This document shows, piece by piece, positions 1 to 9,459 of a stretch of DNA of 64,000 nucleotides (its first letter is position 1; each line of letters starts with the position of its first letter). Source of the DNA: Candidatus Acidiferrum typicum (GTDB taxonomy: Bacteria > Acidobacteriota > Terriglobia > Acidiferrales > UBA7541); the NCBI GenBank assembly GCA_002478115.1, contig DLMH01000102.1, forward strand, positions 1-64,000, in the 5' to 3' direction. Both the position numbers and the translations under genes were made by a program. Below the pieces are notes generated by a model, which was given only the letters and a program-made list of their open reading frames with translations, had not been told where the DNA came from and did no database searches.

Positions 1-156
1 CGATAGAGCACTAGCGTTTCTGGATAGTTTCCGGATTGCCATCCGGGAGTTATTGCAAGGTGGCTCGAATCCGACATGCCGAGTATCCACTTCCGCGGGT
101 AGTGCGTTGCACGTTAAGGCGAGGACTGGGGGTACCGGAAAAAGGACTTCCGAGGG

Positions 157-162
157 TATAAT
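157..162 (+). promoter_or_regulatory. -10 box of the kinase gene
   Basis: A perfect TATAAT lies only 11 bases before the ATG at 174. No convincing -35 hexamer is visible 17 bases upstream. Transcription from it would start about 5 bases before the ATG, giving an almost leaderless mRNA, in line with the absence of a Shine-Dalgarno sequence. Bases 1-156 upstream hold no gene that can be supported. Confidence 0.5.
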
Positions 163-173
163 CGCGGCCAATT

Positions 174-3100
174 ATGACCCTTGCTCCAGGCAGCAAACTC
201 GGTCCATTTGAAATTGTTGCTCCGCTGGGAGCAGGCGGCATGGGCGAAGTCTATCGCGCGCGGGACACGAGGCTCGAGCGCACCGTCGCGATTAAGCTTT
301 TGCCCGCTGAATTCTCCGCAAACAGTGACCGGTTGCACCGCTTCGAGCAAGAAGCGCGCTCGGCATCTGCCCTCAACCACCCTAATATCGTTACCATCTA
401 CGAACTCGGACAGGACGGTTCCACCCACTACATCGCGATGGAGCTGGTAGAGGGGAAGACGCTGCGCGAGCTGCTTGTTGCAGGCTTGCTGCCAATGCGA
501 AAGGCAATTGAAATCGCGGCGCAGATTGCAGAGGGTCTGACCAAGGCTCATGAAGCGGGCATCACGCACAGGGACTTAAAGCCCGAGAACCTGATGGTCT
601 CTCACGATGGATTGGTCAAAATCCTCGACTTTGGCTTGGCGAAGCTCGCGTCGCCCAGCGGAGAGCGGTCGGATATGCGCACTACGTCCGCGTCGCTGAC
701 TCCATCGGGTCTGCTCCTAGGAACGGTGGGATACATGTCACCGGAGCAGATCGGCGGCCAGCAGCCGGATTTCCGGTCAGACCAGTTCTCGTTCGGTTTG
801 GTGCTCTACGAGATGGTGACCGGGAAGCGCCCCTTTCAGAGAAGCACAGCAGCGGAGACACTGGTGGCCATTCTCCGGGAACAGGCCGAACCGATCGGAG
901 TGCAAAACCGCGACGCCCCCGCTCCGCTGTGTTGGGCTATCGAAAGGTGTCTGGCGAAAGAGCCCGATAAGCGTTACGTCTCTACCCGAGATCTCGCACG
1001 GGAACTTGCAGCCATACGAGACTGCTTCTCGGAGAAGCCAGGTAATCAGGTGGAGACCCGCCCGACTAATCTTCCTGTGTCGCGGACCGGGTTTGTGGGA
1101 CGAGAAAAGGAAGCTGCCGCCGCCAAAGAACTCCTGCTGCGACGGGATGTGCGATTGGTGACGGTTACGGGTCCAGGCGGGATCGGCAAAACGCGTCTCG
1201 CAGTGGAAGTGGCGAGCGGCCTTATCGATGAGTTTCCAGGTGGGATCCATTTTGTCCCGCTTTCCCCGCTAAGCGATCCGGACTTGATCGCTTCCGTGAT
1301 CGTTCAGACGTTAGGGATACGGGAGGCGCGAGGTCAGTCACCGCTCGAAATACTCAAGGAGAATTTACAGGATTCATTGCGCGCACCAATGCTGCTCCTG
1401 CTGGACAATTTTGAGCACCTGGTGCAAGCTGCACCGATCGTGGCAGAGCTCCTAGTCATGGGTTCCAATCTTAAAATCCTGGTAACGAGTCGCGCAGCGC
1501 TGCACGTGTACGGAGAACATGAATTTCCGGTGCCACCGCTTGCGTTGCCGGATCCGCGGTCCATGCCTCCGGTTGAGGTTCTGTCACAGTACCCTGCGGT
1601 CGCGCTATTCGTGCAACGCGCCGTCGCTGCCAAGCCAGATTTTGAACTTAACCGAGAAAACGCGCCTGCCGTCGCCGAGATTTGCGCCCGGTTGGATGGT
1701 CTGCCTCTCGCGATCGAGCTCGCAGCCGCCCGGGTGAAAGTTCTCTCGCCCTCTTCCATGCTGACACGCCTGGCGAGCCGGTTGCAGCTATTAACGGGCG
1801 GCGCACGGGACCTGCCACAGAGGCAGCAGACGCTCCGCGCTGCCATGGATTGGAGCTACGATCTGTTGAACGCTGCAGAGCAAAAGCTTTTCCGAAGATT
1901 ATCGGTGTTCGTGGGGGGATGCAATCTGGAAGGCGTGGAAGCTGTGTGCGACACCAAGGGTGATCTCGATTTGGACCAGCTCGACGGTATGGCATCCATG
2001 GTGGACAAAAGCCTGGCGCAGCACGTCGAACAAGCGAAGGGTGAATCGCGGTTCGTGATGCTGGAAACGATTCGCGAGTACGCTCGAGAAAAACTGGAGG
2101 CAAGCGGGGAGGAGGCCTTGACAAGGCGCGCCCATGCCGCCTACTGCCTGGTGCTGGCAGAAGAGGCGACAACAGAGCGGAGCGGAGCAGAAGGAGGGGA
2201 ATGGCTGGAACGCTGCGCGCTAGAACATGACAATTTCCGCGCGGGCCTCGAGTGGCTGACAGAAACCGGAGATGCGGAGTGGGGCCTGCGTCTCGGCGCG
2301 GCGCTGTTTCGCTTCTGGGAGACGCGAGAGTATCTCGCCGAAGGCAGAGCAACGCTGGGCAAACTGCTGAAGCTCGCAGGAGCCGCAGCTCCGACGAAGA
2401 TCCGCGCGCGCGCGCTATTTGCCGCAGGCGTGCTCGCCGGCGAGCAGGGAGATTACGCCTCGGCGGATGCACTCGTCGGGGGAAGTCTGGCCATCGCACG
2501 TCAGTTGCACGACAAGCAGGGCGTCGCCGTCTCACTGAACGCGCTGGCGGTCCTTGCGCAGGACCGGGGTGACGTCGCAGTCGCGCACTCGCTGTTCGAA
2601 GAAAGCCTAGAGGTGTGGAGAGAATTGGGGGACTTGAAGGCGGTCGCACGTTCTCTCAGTAACCTGGCGAATGTGGTCACGTTGCAAGGTGACTATGCCC
2701 GCGCACGCTCCCTTTATGCGGAATGTTTCTCAATCTTCCGAGGGCTGGGAGATCGGACAGGTGTCGCTTGGTCGCTAAACCACCAGGGGGATGTCGCTCG
2801 CGATCAGGGTGACTCCCTAGCCGCGCGGACACTGTACGAACAGGGCCTGGCAATTTTTCGGGAACTCGGTGACCGCTGGGGCATTGCTGGAACGCTCGCT
2901 GATCTGGGAAGCTTGGCGATGGAACAGCGGGATTATCCCACAGTGTGCTCGCTGTACCGGGAAAGCATAAAAATTTTCCAGGGGCTGGATCATAAACGAG
3001 GAATTGCCCACCTGCTGGAGTGTTTCGCGTGCTCAGCGGCGGCGCAACTCGAAGCAGAGCGTTCGCTGCGGCTGGCAGGCGCAGCGGCGGCGCTGCGCCA

Positions 3101-3281
3101 AAGCATTGGTGCTCCGCTCACGCCCACGGAACAGCACAAACTGGATGCCACCCTGGATCCGGCACGGCAGGTATTGACCAACACGGCAGGCACGACGGCC
3201 TGGTTAGAAGGTTGGGCTTTGCCGGTCGAAAAAGCAATTGAGGAGGTGCTGATGCCCGAGGGGGAATCTCCTTCGGGTTAG
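174..3281 (+). CDS. Ser/Thr protein kinase fused to STAND-type ATPase and TPR repeats
   Basis: A 1035-aa cytoplasmic signalling protein. Residues about 10-290 are a Hanks-type kinase: glycine-rich loop GAGGMGEV, catalytic Lys in VAIKLL (about 40), HRDLKPEN (about 131-138) and DFGLAKL. A P-loop ATPase of the AfsR/COG3903 type follows: GPGGIGKTRLA near 332 and Walker B LLLLDNFEH near 408. From about 690 to 1000 come helical repeats of TPR type. No transmembrane segment is seen. The architecture suggests ligand- or partner-dependent switching through the ATPase and TPR parts, with output by phosphorylation of unknown substrates. Kinase-ATPase-TPR fusions are common in Acidobacteriota. The start is the first ATG after a TATAAT box. 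Its neighbours do not identify a pathway. Confidence 0.93.
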   Translation: MTLAPGSKLGPFEIVAPLGAGGMGEVYRARDTRLERTVAIKLLPAEFSANSDRLHRFEQEARSASALNHPNIVTIYELGQDGSTHYIAMELVEGKTLRELLVAGLLPMRKAIEIAAQIAEGLTKAHEAGITHRDLKPENLMVSHDGLVKILDFGLAKLASPSGERSDMRTTSASLTPSGLLLGTVGYMSPEQIGGQQPDFRSDQFSFGLVLYEMVTGKRPFQRSTAAETLVAILREQAEPIGVQNRDAPAPLCWAIERCLAKEPDKRYVSTRDLARELAAIRDCFSEKPGNQVETRPTNLPVSRTGFVGREKEAAAAKELLLRRDVRLVTVTGPGGIGKTRLAVEVASGLIDEFPGGIHFVPLSPLSDPDLIASVIVQTLGIREARGQSPLEILKENLQDSLRAPMLLLLDNFEHLVQAAPIVAELLVMGSNLKILVTSRAALHVYGEHEFPVPPLALPDPRSMPPVEVLSQYPAVALFVQRAVAAKPDFELNRENAPAVAEICARLDGLPLAIELAAARVKVLSPSSMLTRLASRLQLLTGGARDLPQRQQTLRAAMDWSYDLLNAAEQKLFRRLSVFVGGCNLEGVEAVCDTKGDLDLDQLDGMASMVDKSLAQHVEQAKGESRFVMLETIREYAREKLEASGEEALTRRAHAAYCLVLAEEATTERSGAEGGEWLERCALEHDNFRAGLEWLTETGDAEWGLRLGAALFRFWETREYLAEGRATLGKLLKLAGAAAPTKIRARALFAAGVLAGEQGDYASADALVGGSLAIARQLHDKQGVAVSLNALAVLAQDRGDVAVAHSLFEESLEVWRELGDLKAVARSLSNLANVVTLQGDYARARSLYAECFSIFRGLGDRTGVAWSLNHQGDVARDQGDSLAARTLYEQGLAIFRELGDRWGIAGTLADLGSLAMEQRDYPTVCSLYRESIKIFQGLDHKRGIAHLLECFACSAAAQLEAERSLRLAGAAAALRQSIGAPLTPTEQHKLDATLDPARQVLTNTAGTTAWLEGWALPVEKAIEEVLMPEGESPSG

Positions 3282-3346
3282 CGCCCGGGCGGGCTGACGC
3301 TGGTGGCGAAGGTAATCCGGATGCCCCTGGAAGGTTCAGCCAGCGC

Positions 3347-3619
3347 TTACTCCGCGATTGTCGGGTCGATAAGGCGGCGCACGGCGGAGACGCGATTGGC
3401 AGGAAGGCCTACGCGCCTGGCGTGTTCTTGGATGGTCGCCTCGTCCGGCGCGAGGTAGACGCAGTACACCTTGTCGCCGGTTACGTAGCTATGGAGCCAC
3501 TGGATCTCGGGACCCATTCCCTTCAAAACGTTGACGGACTTCTGGGAGATTTCCCGCAATTGGGCGTCTGTTAGGTTTCCGGCTCCCGGGACTTCGCGTT
3601 CGATGACGAATTTGGGCAT
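3347..3619 (-). CDS. DUF4242 family small protein
   Basis: A 90-aa protein starting MPKFVIEREVPG. This start is chosen because GAGGA lies 8 bases upstream, whereas the longer frame reaching 3652 has none. The fold family (DUF4242, ferredoxin-like; one Streptomyces member binds nickel) is recognised from the N-terminal strand followed by a conserved segment around SYVTGDKVYCVYLAPDE. No signal peptide or membrane segment is seen. It is divergent from the OsmC gene beside it, with about 115 bases between the starts, so the two may share a control region. The biological role is unknown. Confidence 0.8.
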   Translation of the reverse strand: MPKFVIEREVPGAGNLTDAQLREISQKSVNVLKGMGPEIQWLHSYVTGDKVYCVYLAPDEATIQEHARRVGLPANRVSAVRRLIDPTIAE

Positions 3620-3735
3620 GGGCGTTCCTCTAGTGGGCACGTATGCTAGCATGCCACTGGAGCGGCTTCAACACGGCTTGGCCGAAGCTGCCCCAGTCAG
3701 CGAGAAACGGACAAGAACAAAAGAATGAGGTTGCC

Positions 3736-4242
3736 ATGGATCTTCGATTGCTCCAGAAGCCGCTGAAAGAGCAATACCGCAATGACCCAAATGCTTCGCA
3801 AATCACTCTCCGGGCAAAGGGCGGGCAGGGGGATGTTCCGGTGACATGCTCGGTCGATCTCGGGCGTGCCATCTACAATGCCGAGGCCCACAAGGGTGTT
3901 GGAGGCGCCGGTGCCGGCGCCTGTTCCGGTGACCTTTTACTTGGGGCGCTGGCGGCTTGCGCACAGATCACCTGTCAGATGGTAGCTGCGGCGATGGGTA
4001 TACCCACCCAACGGATTGAGGTCACCGTGGAGGGAGACTTGGATCTTCGAGGCACGCTTGGGATATCGAAAGACGTGCCCGTCGGCTTTGGGGGCGTTCG
4101 ACTGCATTTTAATGTAGCTGCGCCGAAGGCAACCCCGGAACAAATGAGCGCATTGCGAGAAAAAACGGAACAGTATTGCGTGGTGATGCAAACTTTGATG
4201 CGGCCACCGAAACTGCAAACCGAGTGGGTTGGTCACGACTGA
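3736..4242 (+). CDS. OsmC family protein
   Basis: A 168-aa protein of the OsmC/Ohr superfamily, whose known members are thiol-dependent peroxidases. The first family Cys lies in GAGACSGDLLLGALAAC, and the C-terminal part carries YCVVMQTL with a second Cys. Such Cys pairs reduce organic hydroperoxides in OsmC/Ohr. The ATG at 3736 is preceded by a GAGG ribosome site about 6 bases away; the frame extends to 3643, but those residues are not family-like. It is divergent from the DUF4242 gene. A peroxidase role is inferred from the family; the protein could also be one of the non-catalytic OsmC-like proteins. Confidence 0.85.
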   Translation: MDLRLLQKPLKEQYRNDPNASQITLRAKGGQGDVPVTCSVDLGRAIYNAEAHKGVGGAGAGACSGDLLLGALAACAQITCQMVAAAMGIPTQRIEVTVEGDLDLRGTLGISKDVPVGFGGVRLHFNVAAPKATPEQMSALREKTEQYCVVMQTLMRPPKLQTEWVGHD

Positions 4243-5147
4243 ACGCGCGGCCGCGGTCAGTCTTCACGTGTTTCTGCGAACGAGCGATGTCGTAATCAAG
4301 GCCTCCACCCAAAGCGACCGGAAGTATACCCGCAGAAGTCCCGTTCATCATCGTGGGCTTGCGAAGCCCCACTTGTCCTGTTCAGTCGGAGACGAGAGGC
4401 CCGACTGGCATCACGCGCGGACTCGCGGCACTATCGGCATTGCCGAGCCCATCGGGGGCCTCGGCGTCATCCTGCCGATGGTGACCAGCTTCACCCCGTG
4501 ACTCACCGCACGGACCGCGGTAGGACTCGCGACCATCATGCTGCTGGCGGTTGGCTTCCAGGTGCCCCGCCACGGGTCGCCCGCCACGCCCGCCATTGTT
4601 TTTTACTCGCGCTGTTTGTGGCGCTCGGACGCTTTTCTCGCTGGACGTGAGCAAAGGGCCGGATGCAGCCGTGCCAGGATTGTGCCTGAATCACGGCGTA
4701 CTCGGAGACAACCTAGCTGGACCTAAAACGGCCTACCAATCGGAATGCCAGACGGCATGCGAGCCAGAAGTCCCGTTGGAGGAAATGTGGCGCCACGGGG
4801 AGCTGTCGGGCTCGGATCTCTTCGAACGCCGTGTTCGGACCGCGAGGTCGGTCAGCCACTTGTCCGAGATCCTGACTTGATCGAAGCCACCGGGCGCCTG
4901 ACGCTGCGCGTGAGGGGAACGGGGCAATGGTTGCCTGCTCTAGTGGTAGATTGGTTGTGTCCAAGGCAGGAGAAGCATACGATGGACGCGATGGGCGGCT
5001 CTGCTTCTCTTGTGTCTTTCCAGGAAACCTTTTCACCCTCTTCTGCGTTCTATAGACGTGGGTAGTGGTGATAATACAAAATAGACGTGCCTCTCTGTAG
5101 ACCATGCAAATCGGGTTCTCCATGCCGATGCAACCAATGAGGGATGC
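4243..5147. other. Gene-poor stretch between OsmC and the sigma-like gene
   Basis: Apart from the DoxX remnant, no supportable gene is present. It holds two short sequences that recur elsewhere in the window: CAGAAGTCCCGTT at about 4333 and 4765 (again near 32987), and a block at about 4815-4880 that resembles 30657-30716. Near the 3' end is a direct repeat ATAGACGTG at 5052-5060 and 5081-5089, flanking a GATAAT -10-like hexamer at about 5070 that could serve the downstream gene. Confidence 0.4.
4384..4650 (+). pseudogene. DoxX-like membrane protein, decayed
   Basis: The translation contains GIAEPIGGLGVILP, then a TGA at 4499-4501, then LTARTAVGLATIMLLAVGF in the same frame. About 20 codons later the reading continues in the +2 frame as FLLALFVALGRF. 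Together these match the last two thirds of a DoxX-like (DUF4870/DoxX_2) membrane protein, in which the family normally has a Trp (PWLT) where the TGA stands. One nonsense change (TGG to TGA) plus one frameshift explain the damage. The N-terminal third is not recognisable. Selenocysteine is unlikely because of the additional frameshift and the Trp position. Confidence 0.65.
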
Positions 5148-5906
5148 ATGAATACCAAAACCAGGCCTTGCACTCAACCTGTTCTAATGAATGCCGTTGA
5201 CCCCCTGGGCAGGCCCATCGAAACAAGCGTTCTTTCCGTGGCGCAAGAGGTCGCTCCGCAGGCGCTCTACTATGTCGAAAAGTTTGTTGGCGACCCATGC
5301 GTTGCCATCAACCTTTTGGAAAAGGCTGCAGGCGCAGTTTCCGAAGCAGTTCATGCCAAGGAAGCTGCAAAGGTTCCCCCGATTCGAGACCTGCGCGCCT
5401 ATCTCTACAGAGCCTATCTGCGGAGAATTGCCGCTGAAAGGCAGCATGAGTCTTGCGTGCAACTGTCTGTTGAAGACCATCTTATCCCCAACGGAGCGCT
5501 GGATATGGAGGCAAGGGTTGAAACGAAACTGCTCCTAAAGCAAATCCTGGGTATGTGCGATAGGAAGACGCGAGCGATCATTTGGGGGCGTATGGAAGGC
5601 CGCTCGTGGGATGAGATTGCGTATGACCTGGTCACGTCAAATCACGCCGCGCGGTTGCATTACTGCAAGGCGTTGCGCGCGATCCGAGAGGCATTCAGAA
5701 CCGGCGTGAAGCCGTATGTGGAAAACGTGGCCCAGGCGGAGCGCGAACAGCGCAAGAAGTCCCGTCTCAAGTCTCTCTATGAAACCATCATCGCGCAGTT
5801 GCTTTTCCGGGCAGTTCGAATGAAAGAATATCTGGGAATCGGATTCCGCATCACCTGTCACGAGAAGCAAGAAATCCTAGCGGAAGCGGACCGCATGTTC
5901 GGCTAA
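5148..5906 (+). CDS. Sigma-70-like (ECF-type) regulator, divergent
   Basis: A 252-aa soluble protein. Residues about 80-105 (DLRAYLYRAYLRRIAAERQ) resemble the end of sigma region 2. Residues about 125-185 (LLKQILGMCDRKTRAIIWGRMEG, then SWDEIA and LHYCKALRAIREAF) resemble a sigma region 4 helix-turn-helix. The C-terminal 60 residues are basic and are not typical of ECF factors. The start at 5148 has GAGG 8 bases upstream. No anti-sigma gene adjoins it. It is probably a transcription regulator derived from a sigma factor; whether it still binds RNA polymerase core cannot be judged from the sequence. Confidence 0.65.
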   Translation: MNTKTRPCTQPVLMNAVDPLGRPIETSVLSVAQEVAPQALYYVEKFVGDPCVAINLLEKAAGAVSEAVHAKEAAKVPPIRDLRAYLYRAYLRRIAAERQHESCVQLSVEDHLIPNGALDMEARVETKLLLKQILGMCDRKTRAIIWGRMEGRSWDEIAYDLVTSNHAARLHYCKALRAIREAFRTGVKPYVENVAQAEREQRKKSRLKSLYETIIAQLLFRAVRMKEYLGIGFRITCHEKQEILAEADRMFG

Positions 5907-6403
5907 AAGTCCCATGCTTTGTTAGTTTTCCGCTTGATGCCGAAGATTTTGTAAGCGACCGGAGACACTTGCTTCCCGAATCCCCTCTATAGGCATGAGG
6001 AGAATTCTCGCCGCGAATCTCCTCATCCGTCCCGCGGAACTGCCCCACTTCGGAAAACTGCTGAACGTTGCGAGTGGCTGAGGGGCGATCAGCCCCTTGC
6101 ACGAGGACGAACCCTCTGTTCGGAGAGTGGGCCGATGTATGCCTTTTCCATGCTCGCGCCCGACTCTAGAACGGCGGGTTCTCGATGTCCAACGCTGAGT
6201 TGGAGGAAAGAATCATGGTCGGAAACGCGCTGCTCGTAACAATTGCCGTTGTGCAGGGCTATCTGTTTTGGCTTATGGGGGAGTTGATTTTCTTCGCCTC
6301 CCATAAAGGCACCCTCTTTCATGCTAACGCCAACATTGTTTTGGGAGGGTACGGCTTTACCAAGACCCGTGAAGCCCGCCAGCGCCTATGGGATCAGCGA
6401 GAA
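5907..6403. other. Intergenic region, no gene supported
   Basis: It lies between two convergent genes. A plus-strand frame from 6185 has a short hydrophobic stretch, but it runs on antisense through the histidine kinase and shows no recognisable family. A short inverted repeat (GGGGC/GCCCC around GATCA) lies near 6085. No clear terminator with a T-run was found. Confidence 0.4.
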
Positions 6404-8419
6404 CTAAGTGACGCCGGACGTGCGCGAGCGCAGGGGGATAGGGCTTTCACTTTTTTGATCGGGCCCGCCCAAAACCTCTCGAATCTTCCGGACGAGCGCT
6501 TTAGGACGATAGGGTTTCTGAATGAAGACGACGCCGGGGTCCAGCTCTCCTTGCCGGAGAATCGTGTCGTCGGTGTAGCCGGAAGTGAGAATTACCTTTA
6601 TGCCCGGACGCAGTGCCGCCATGTGAACCGCCAGCTCCGGGCCACTCATTTCCGGCATCACCACATCCGTCAGCAAAAGGTGAATCGGACCCTGGAAATC
6701 CTTCGCCCGCTCCAGCGCTTCTGGGCCAGATGGAGCCTCCAGAACGGTATAGCCCAGGCTCTCCAGATATTGCCCAGCCACTTCCCGGAGAGACGCGGAG
6801 TCTTCCGCCAGCAGAATCGTTTCGCAACCGCGGAGCACCGTCGCCTCCGACTCTTCCTCTTTGCTCGGCTCAGCGGTTTCTTCGACTCTCGGTAGATATA
6901 CCTTAAACTTGCTTCCCTTACCGGGCGCGCTGTCCACCCGGATATATCCCCCGCTCTGTTTCACAATTCCATAGACTATCGCCAAGCCTAATCCCGTGCC
7001 TTTTCCGATTTCTTTGGTGGTGAAAAACGGATCGAAGATTCGCGACTGCGTCTCGCGATCCATCCCGCAACCCGTGTCTTCGACCGCGAGCATGACGTAG
7101 CGACCGGGAATGACCGTCTCCTGTTCGTCCTTATAGGAATCATCCAGCTCACAATTGTGGGCTTCTATTTTCAAGCGGCCTCCCTGCGGCATGGCGTCGC
7201 GGGAGTTCACCGCGAGATTCAGCAGTACCTGCTCGACTTGTCCGGGATCGGCCTTGACGCAACCCAGCGAAGCTTCCAGCGAGATTGTCAGGGCGATGTT
7301 TTCCCCGAGCAGATGCCGGAGCAAGACCTCCGTGCGCTCCACAATCTCCTTCAGATCGAGCACTCGCGGCTGCAGCATTTGTTGCCGGCTGAACGCCAGC
7401 AGTTGCCGCGTCAGCTCTGCCGCCGACGCGCCCGCTTTTCGGATCATCTCCACTTTCTTGGCGGCGGGGTGCCCGGGCGCGAGAGTATCAAGCACCACAT
7501 CGGAGCACCCCAGGATGACCGCCAGCAGATTGTTGAAGTCGTGGGCCACGCCGCCCGCCAGATTGCCAATCGCCTCCATGCGCTGCGCGATGCGCAGTTG
7601 CTCCTCCATCTTCTTTCGGGCCGTGATGTCTACAACCGTGGCCGAAACCAGCGTCCCTTCCCCGGTGGCCAGCGGTCCCAGGCTGATTTCCGCGGGAAAC
7701 TCTGTGCCATCTTTTCGCCGCGCGAACAGCTCCAATCCCATTGGCCGCACGTGCGGCTCCTTCATGTAGACAGACAACTTCTCTTCATGCGCGTGGCATA
7801 GGCGCTCGGGAAGCAGCATGTCGATCGTTTGCCCGATCAACTCCCTGCGCACATAGCCGAATATGCGCAGTGCCTCCGCATTCGCTTGCACCACTCTTCC
7901 TCGTTCATTGGTTATCACAATGCCCGTGGGCGCCGTTTCCAAAAGCAGACGGTAACGCTCTTCGGAGAGTTCCAGCGCCTGCTGCACTCGTGCCCGCCGG
8001 TCTATCTCGGCCTGGAGATCACTCTGCATCTTGTGCCGCTCCACGGCGTAGCGCAGGATTCGGCGTAGCTGGCCCCCGTCCACCTGGCCCTTGATGAGGT
8101 AGTCGTGCGCGCCTTCCCTTATCGCGGCAATCCCCAACTCTTCATCTTGCAGCCCGGTAATGACCACGATGCTTGCCTCCTGCGCTACAGGTATGATCCG
8201 CTGCAAGGTCCGCAGCCCGCTTTCATCGGGAAGTCCCAAGTCCAGCAGGATCACCTGGTTTGCCGCGCCCGGCGCGAGGGAGCTCATGGCCTCTTTAAGA
8301 GTGGACACATGTTTGACTCTAAAAGCGGTACTCTCGTCGTGTTCCAGTATTTCTTTGACGAGACGCGCGTCCCCCGGATTGTCTTCCACAAGCAAAACGT
8401 GGATCATGCCCCCAGTCAT
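6404..8419 (-). CDS. Hybrid histidine kinase (REC-PAS-HisKA-HATPase-REC)
   Basis: A 671-aa soluble hybrid kinase. An N-terminal receiver (about 5-125; phospho-acceptor Asp60 in ILLDLGLPD, Lys in YLIKGQ) is followed by a PAS domain (about 150-270). Next come a HisKA dimerisation helix with the phospho-His in [11 protein letters not shown] (about 300) and a HATPase_c domain with [11 protein letters not shown] and [13 protein letters not shown]-terminal receiver (about 540-655, Asp in [12 protein letters not shown]) completes it. There is no membrane segment, so input probably arrives by phosphotransfer to the first receiver or through PAS. It starts 3 bases after the stop of the upstream GGDEF gene and is the last gene of the operon. 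Confidence 0.93.
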   Translation of the reverse strand: MTGGMIHVLLVEDNPGDARLVKEILEHDESTAFRVKHVSTLKEAMSSLAPGAANQVILLDLGLPDESGLRTLQRIIPVAQEASIVVITGLQDEELGIAAIREGAHDYLIKGQVDGGQLRRILRYAVERHKMQSDLQAEIDRRARVQQALELSEERYRLLLETAPTGIVITNERGRVVQANAEALRIFGYVRRELIGQTIDMLLPERLCHAHEEKLSVYMKEPHVRPMGLELFARRKDGTEFPAEISLGPLATGEGTLVSATVVDITARKKMEEQLRIAQRMEAIGNLAGGVAHDFNNLLAVILGCSDVVLDTLAPGHPAAKKVEMIRKAGASAAELTRQLLAFSRQQMLQPRVLDLKEIVERTEVLLRHLLGENIALTISLEASLGCVKADPGQVEQVLLNLAVNSRDAMPQGGRLKIEAHNCELDDSYKDEQETVIPGRYVMLAVEDTGCGMDRETQSRIFDPFFTTKEIGKGTGLGLAIVYGIVKQSGGYIRVDSAPGKGSKFKVYLPRVEETAEPSKEEESEATVLRGCETILLAEDSASLREVAGQYLESLGYTVLEAPSGPEALERAKDFQGPIHLLLTDVVMPEMSGPELAVHMAALRPGIKVILTSGYTDDTILRQGELDPGVVFIQKPYRPKALVRKIREVLGGPDQKSESPIPLRSRTSGVT

Positions 8420-8422
8420 TCG

Positions 8423-9337
8423 TCACGCTCCCGCTGAACTCGGGCGCGCGCTTGGCGTCTTGTGTTTCTTGTCCTGATACATAAGCGCATCCGACTTTGC
8501 CAGCAGATCCTCGAAGGAGCATCGCACGTTCGCCCCGCACGGCACGATGCCGATGCTGAACGAAAGAGCGTACGCTCGATTGGGTTGCGCGTTGACTTCC
8601 TTGAATTTCTGTTCGAGGTGGGCCCGCAAGGCGGCTTCGCTGGACTCCCACGTTCCCACGGCAAGCACCGCAAATTCGTCCCCGCCAAGTCGCGCCAGGA
8701 TGTCACACTGCCGAAAGGAGGAGCGCAGCACCCCTGCCGCCTCGACAATCGCGCCGTTCCCCGCCGCATGCCCCAAGGTGTCATTGATTCTCTTCAGCCC
8801 ATCGATGTCCAGGAACAGCAACAGGCAAGACGAGTGATTCCTTCGGCTGACCTTCATCTGTTGTTCCGCAAGCAACAGAAAACCTCGTCGATTGTGCAGG
8901 CCCGTGAGATCATCATGCAGCGCGAGACTGTGCAGCTCCATCTGCATGTCGTGGCGCTCCACTGCGAAGTGCAGGATTCTTCGCAGTTGGTGGCCGTCTA
9001 TCTGGCCCTTGATGAGGTAATCGATCGCTCCCACCTTCAGCGCTTCAATCCCGAGCCTCTCATCTTGGCTGCCGGTGATCACGACCACGCTGGCCTCCTC
9101 GGCGAATGGCGCGATTCGCCGCAAGGTCTCTAGTCCGCTCCCATCGGGGAGTTCCAGGTCCAGCAGGATCACCTGGTTCCCGCAGCCCTCTGAAAGGATG
9201 CGCATGCCGGCTTGCAGCGACCCCACGTGTTTCATCTCAAAATCGTCTGCCCCGCTCTCTTTCAGCATCTCTTCGACCAGGCGCACATCTCCGGGATTAT
9301 CCTCGATCAGCAGCACATGCATCTTATGTTCGGACAT
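8423..9337 (-). CDS. Response regulator with GGDEF domain (diguanylate cyclase)
   Basis: A 304-aa protein with an N-terminal receiver ([18 protein letters not shown], Asp in ILLDLELPDGSG) joined to a GGDEF domain of about 165 residues. The active-site motif is intact (LARLGGDEFAVLA). It is preceded by RQCD five residues upstream, which fits the RxxD inhibitory c-di-GMP site. It should make c-di-GMP from GTP under control of phosphorylation. The start at 9337 (MSEHKMHVLL) has GGAG about 9 bases upstream; the frame is open further, but without family similarity. Its receiver closely resembles that of the downstream hybrid kinase, so the two arose by duplication or share one phosphodonor. Confidence 0.93.
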   Translation of the reverse strand: MSEHKMHVLLIEDNPGDVRLVEEMLKESGADDFEMKHVGSLQAGMRILSEGCGNQVILLDLELPDGSGLETLRRIAPFAEEASVVVITGSQDERLGIEALKVGAIDYLIKGQIDGHQLRRILHFAVERHDMQMELHSLALHDDLTGLHNRRGFLLLAEQQMKVSRRNHSSCLLLFLDIDGLKRINDTLGHAAGNGAIVEAAGVLRSSFRQCDILARLGGDEFAVLAVGTWESSEAALRAHLEQKFKEVNAQPNRAYALSFSIGIVPCGANVRCSFEDLLAKSDALMYQDKKHKTPSARPSSAGA

Positions 9338-9459
9338 TCGTTTCTTCTCCGGCGTTGCTTTTACATTCGTGAACCAGGGGTTCCGATCCTGCCGTCGGCC
9401 TTCCATCCGTCTGGATTGGCTGCCATCAGCAAGACCTGAGTCTCCCGTTTCACGGTCCC

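Noticed and set aside
4499..4501. TGA in the DoxX-like remnant as a possible Sec codon
   Set aside because: The family has Trp at this position, a frameshift follows, and no GGU-loop hairpin is placed at the right distance.
6185..6895. 236-codon plus-strand frame with a hydrophobic segment
   Set aside because: Two thirds is antisense to the hybrid kinase; no family similarity.
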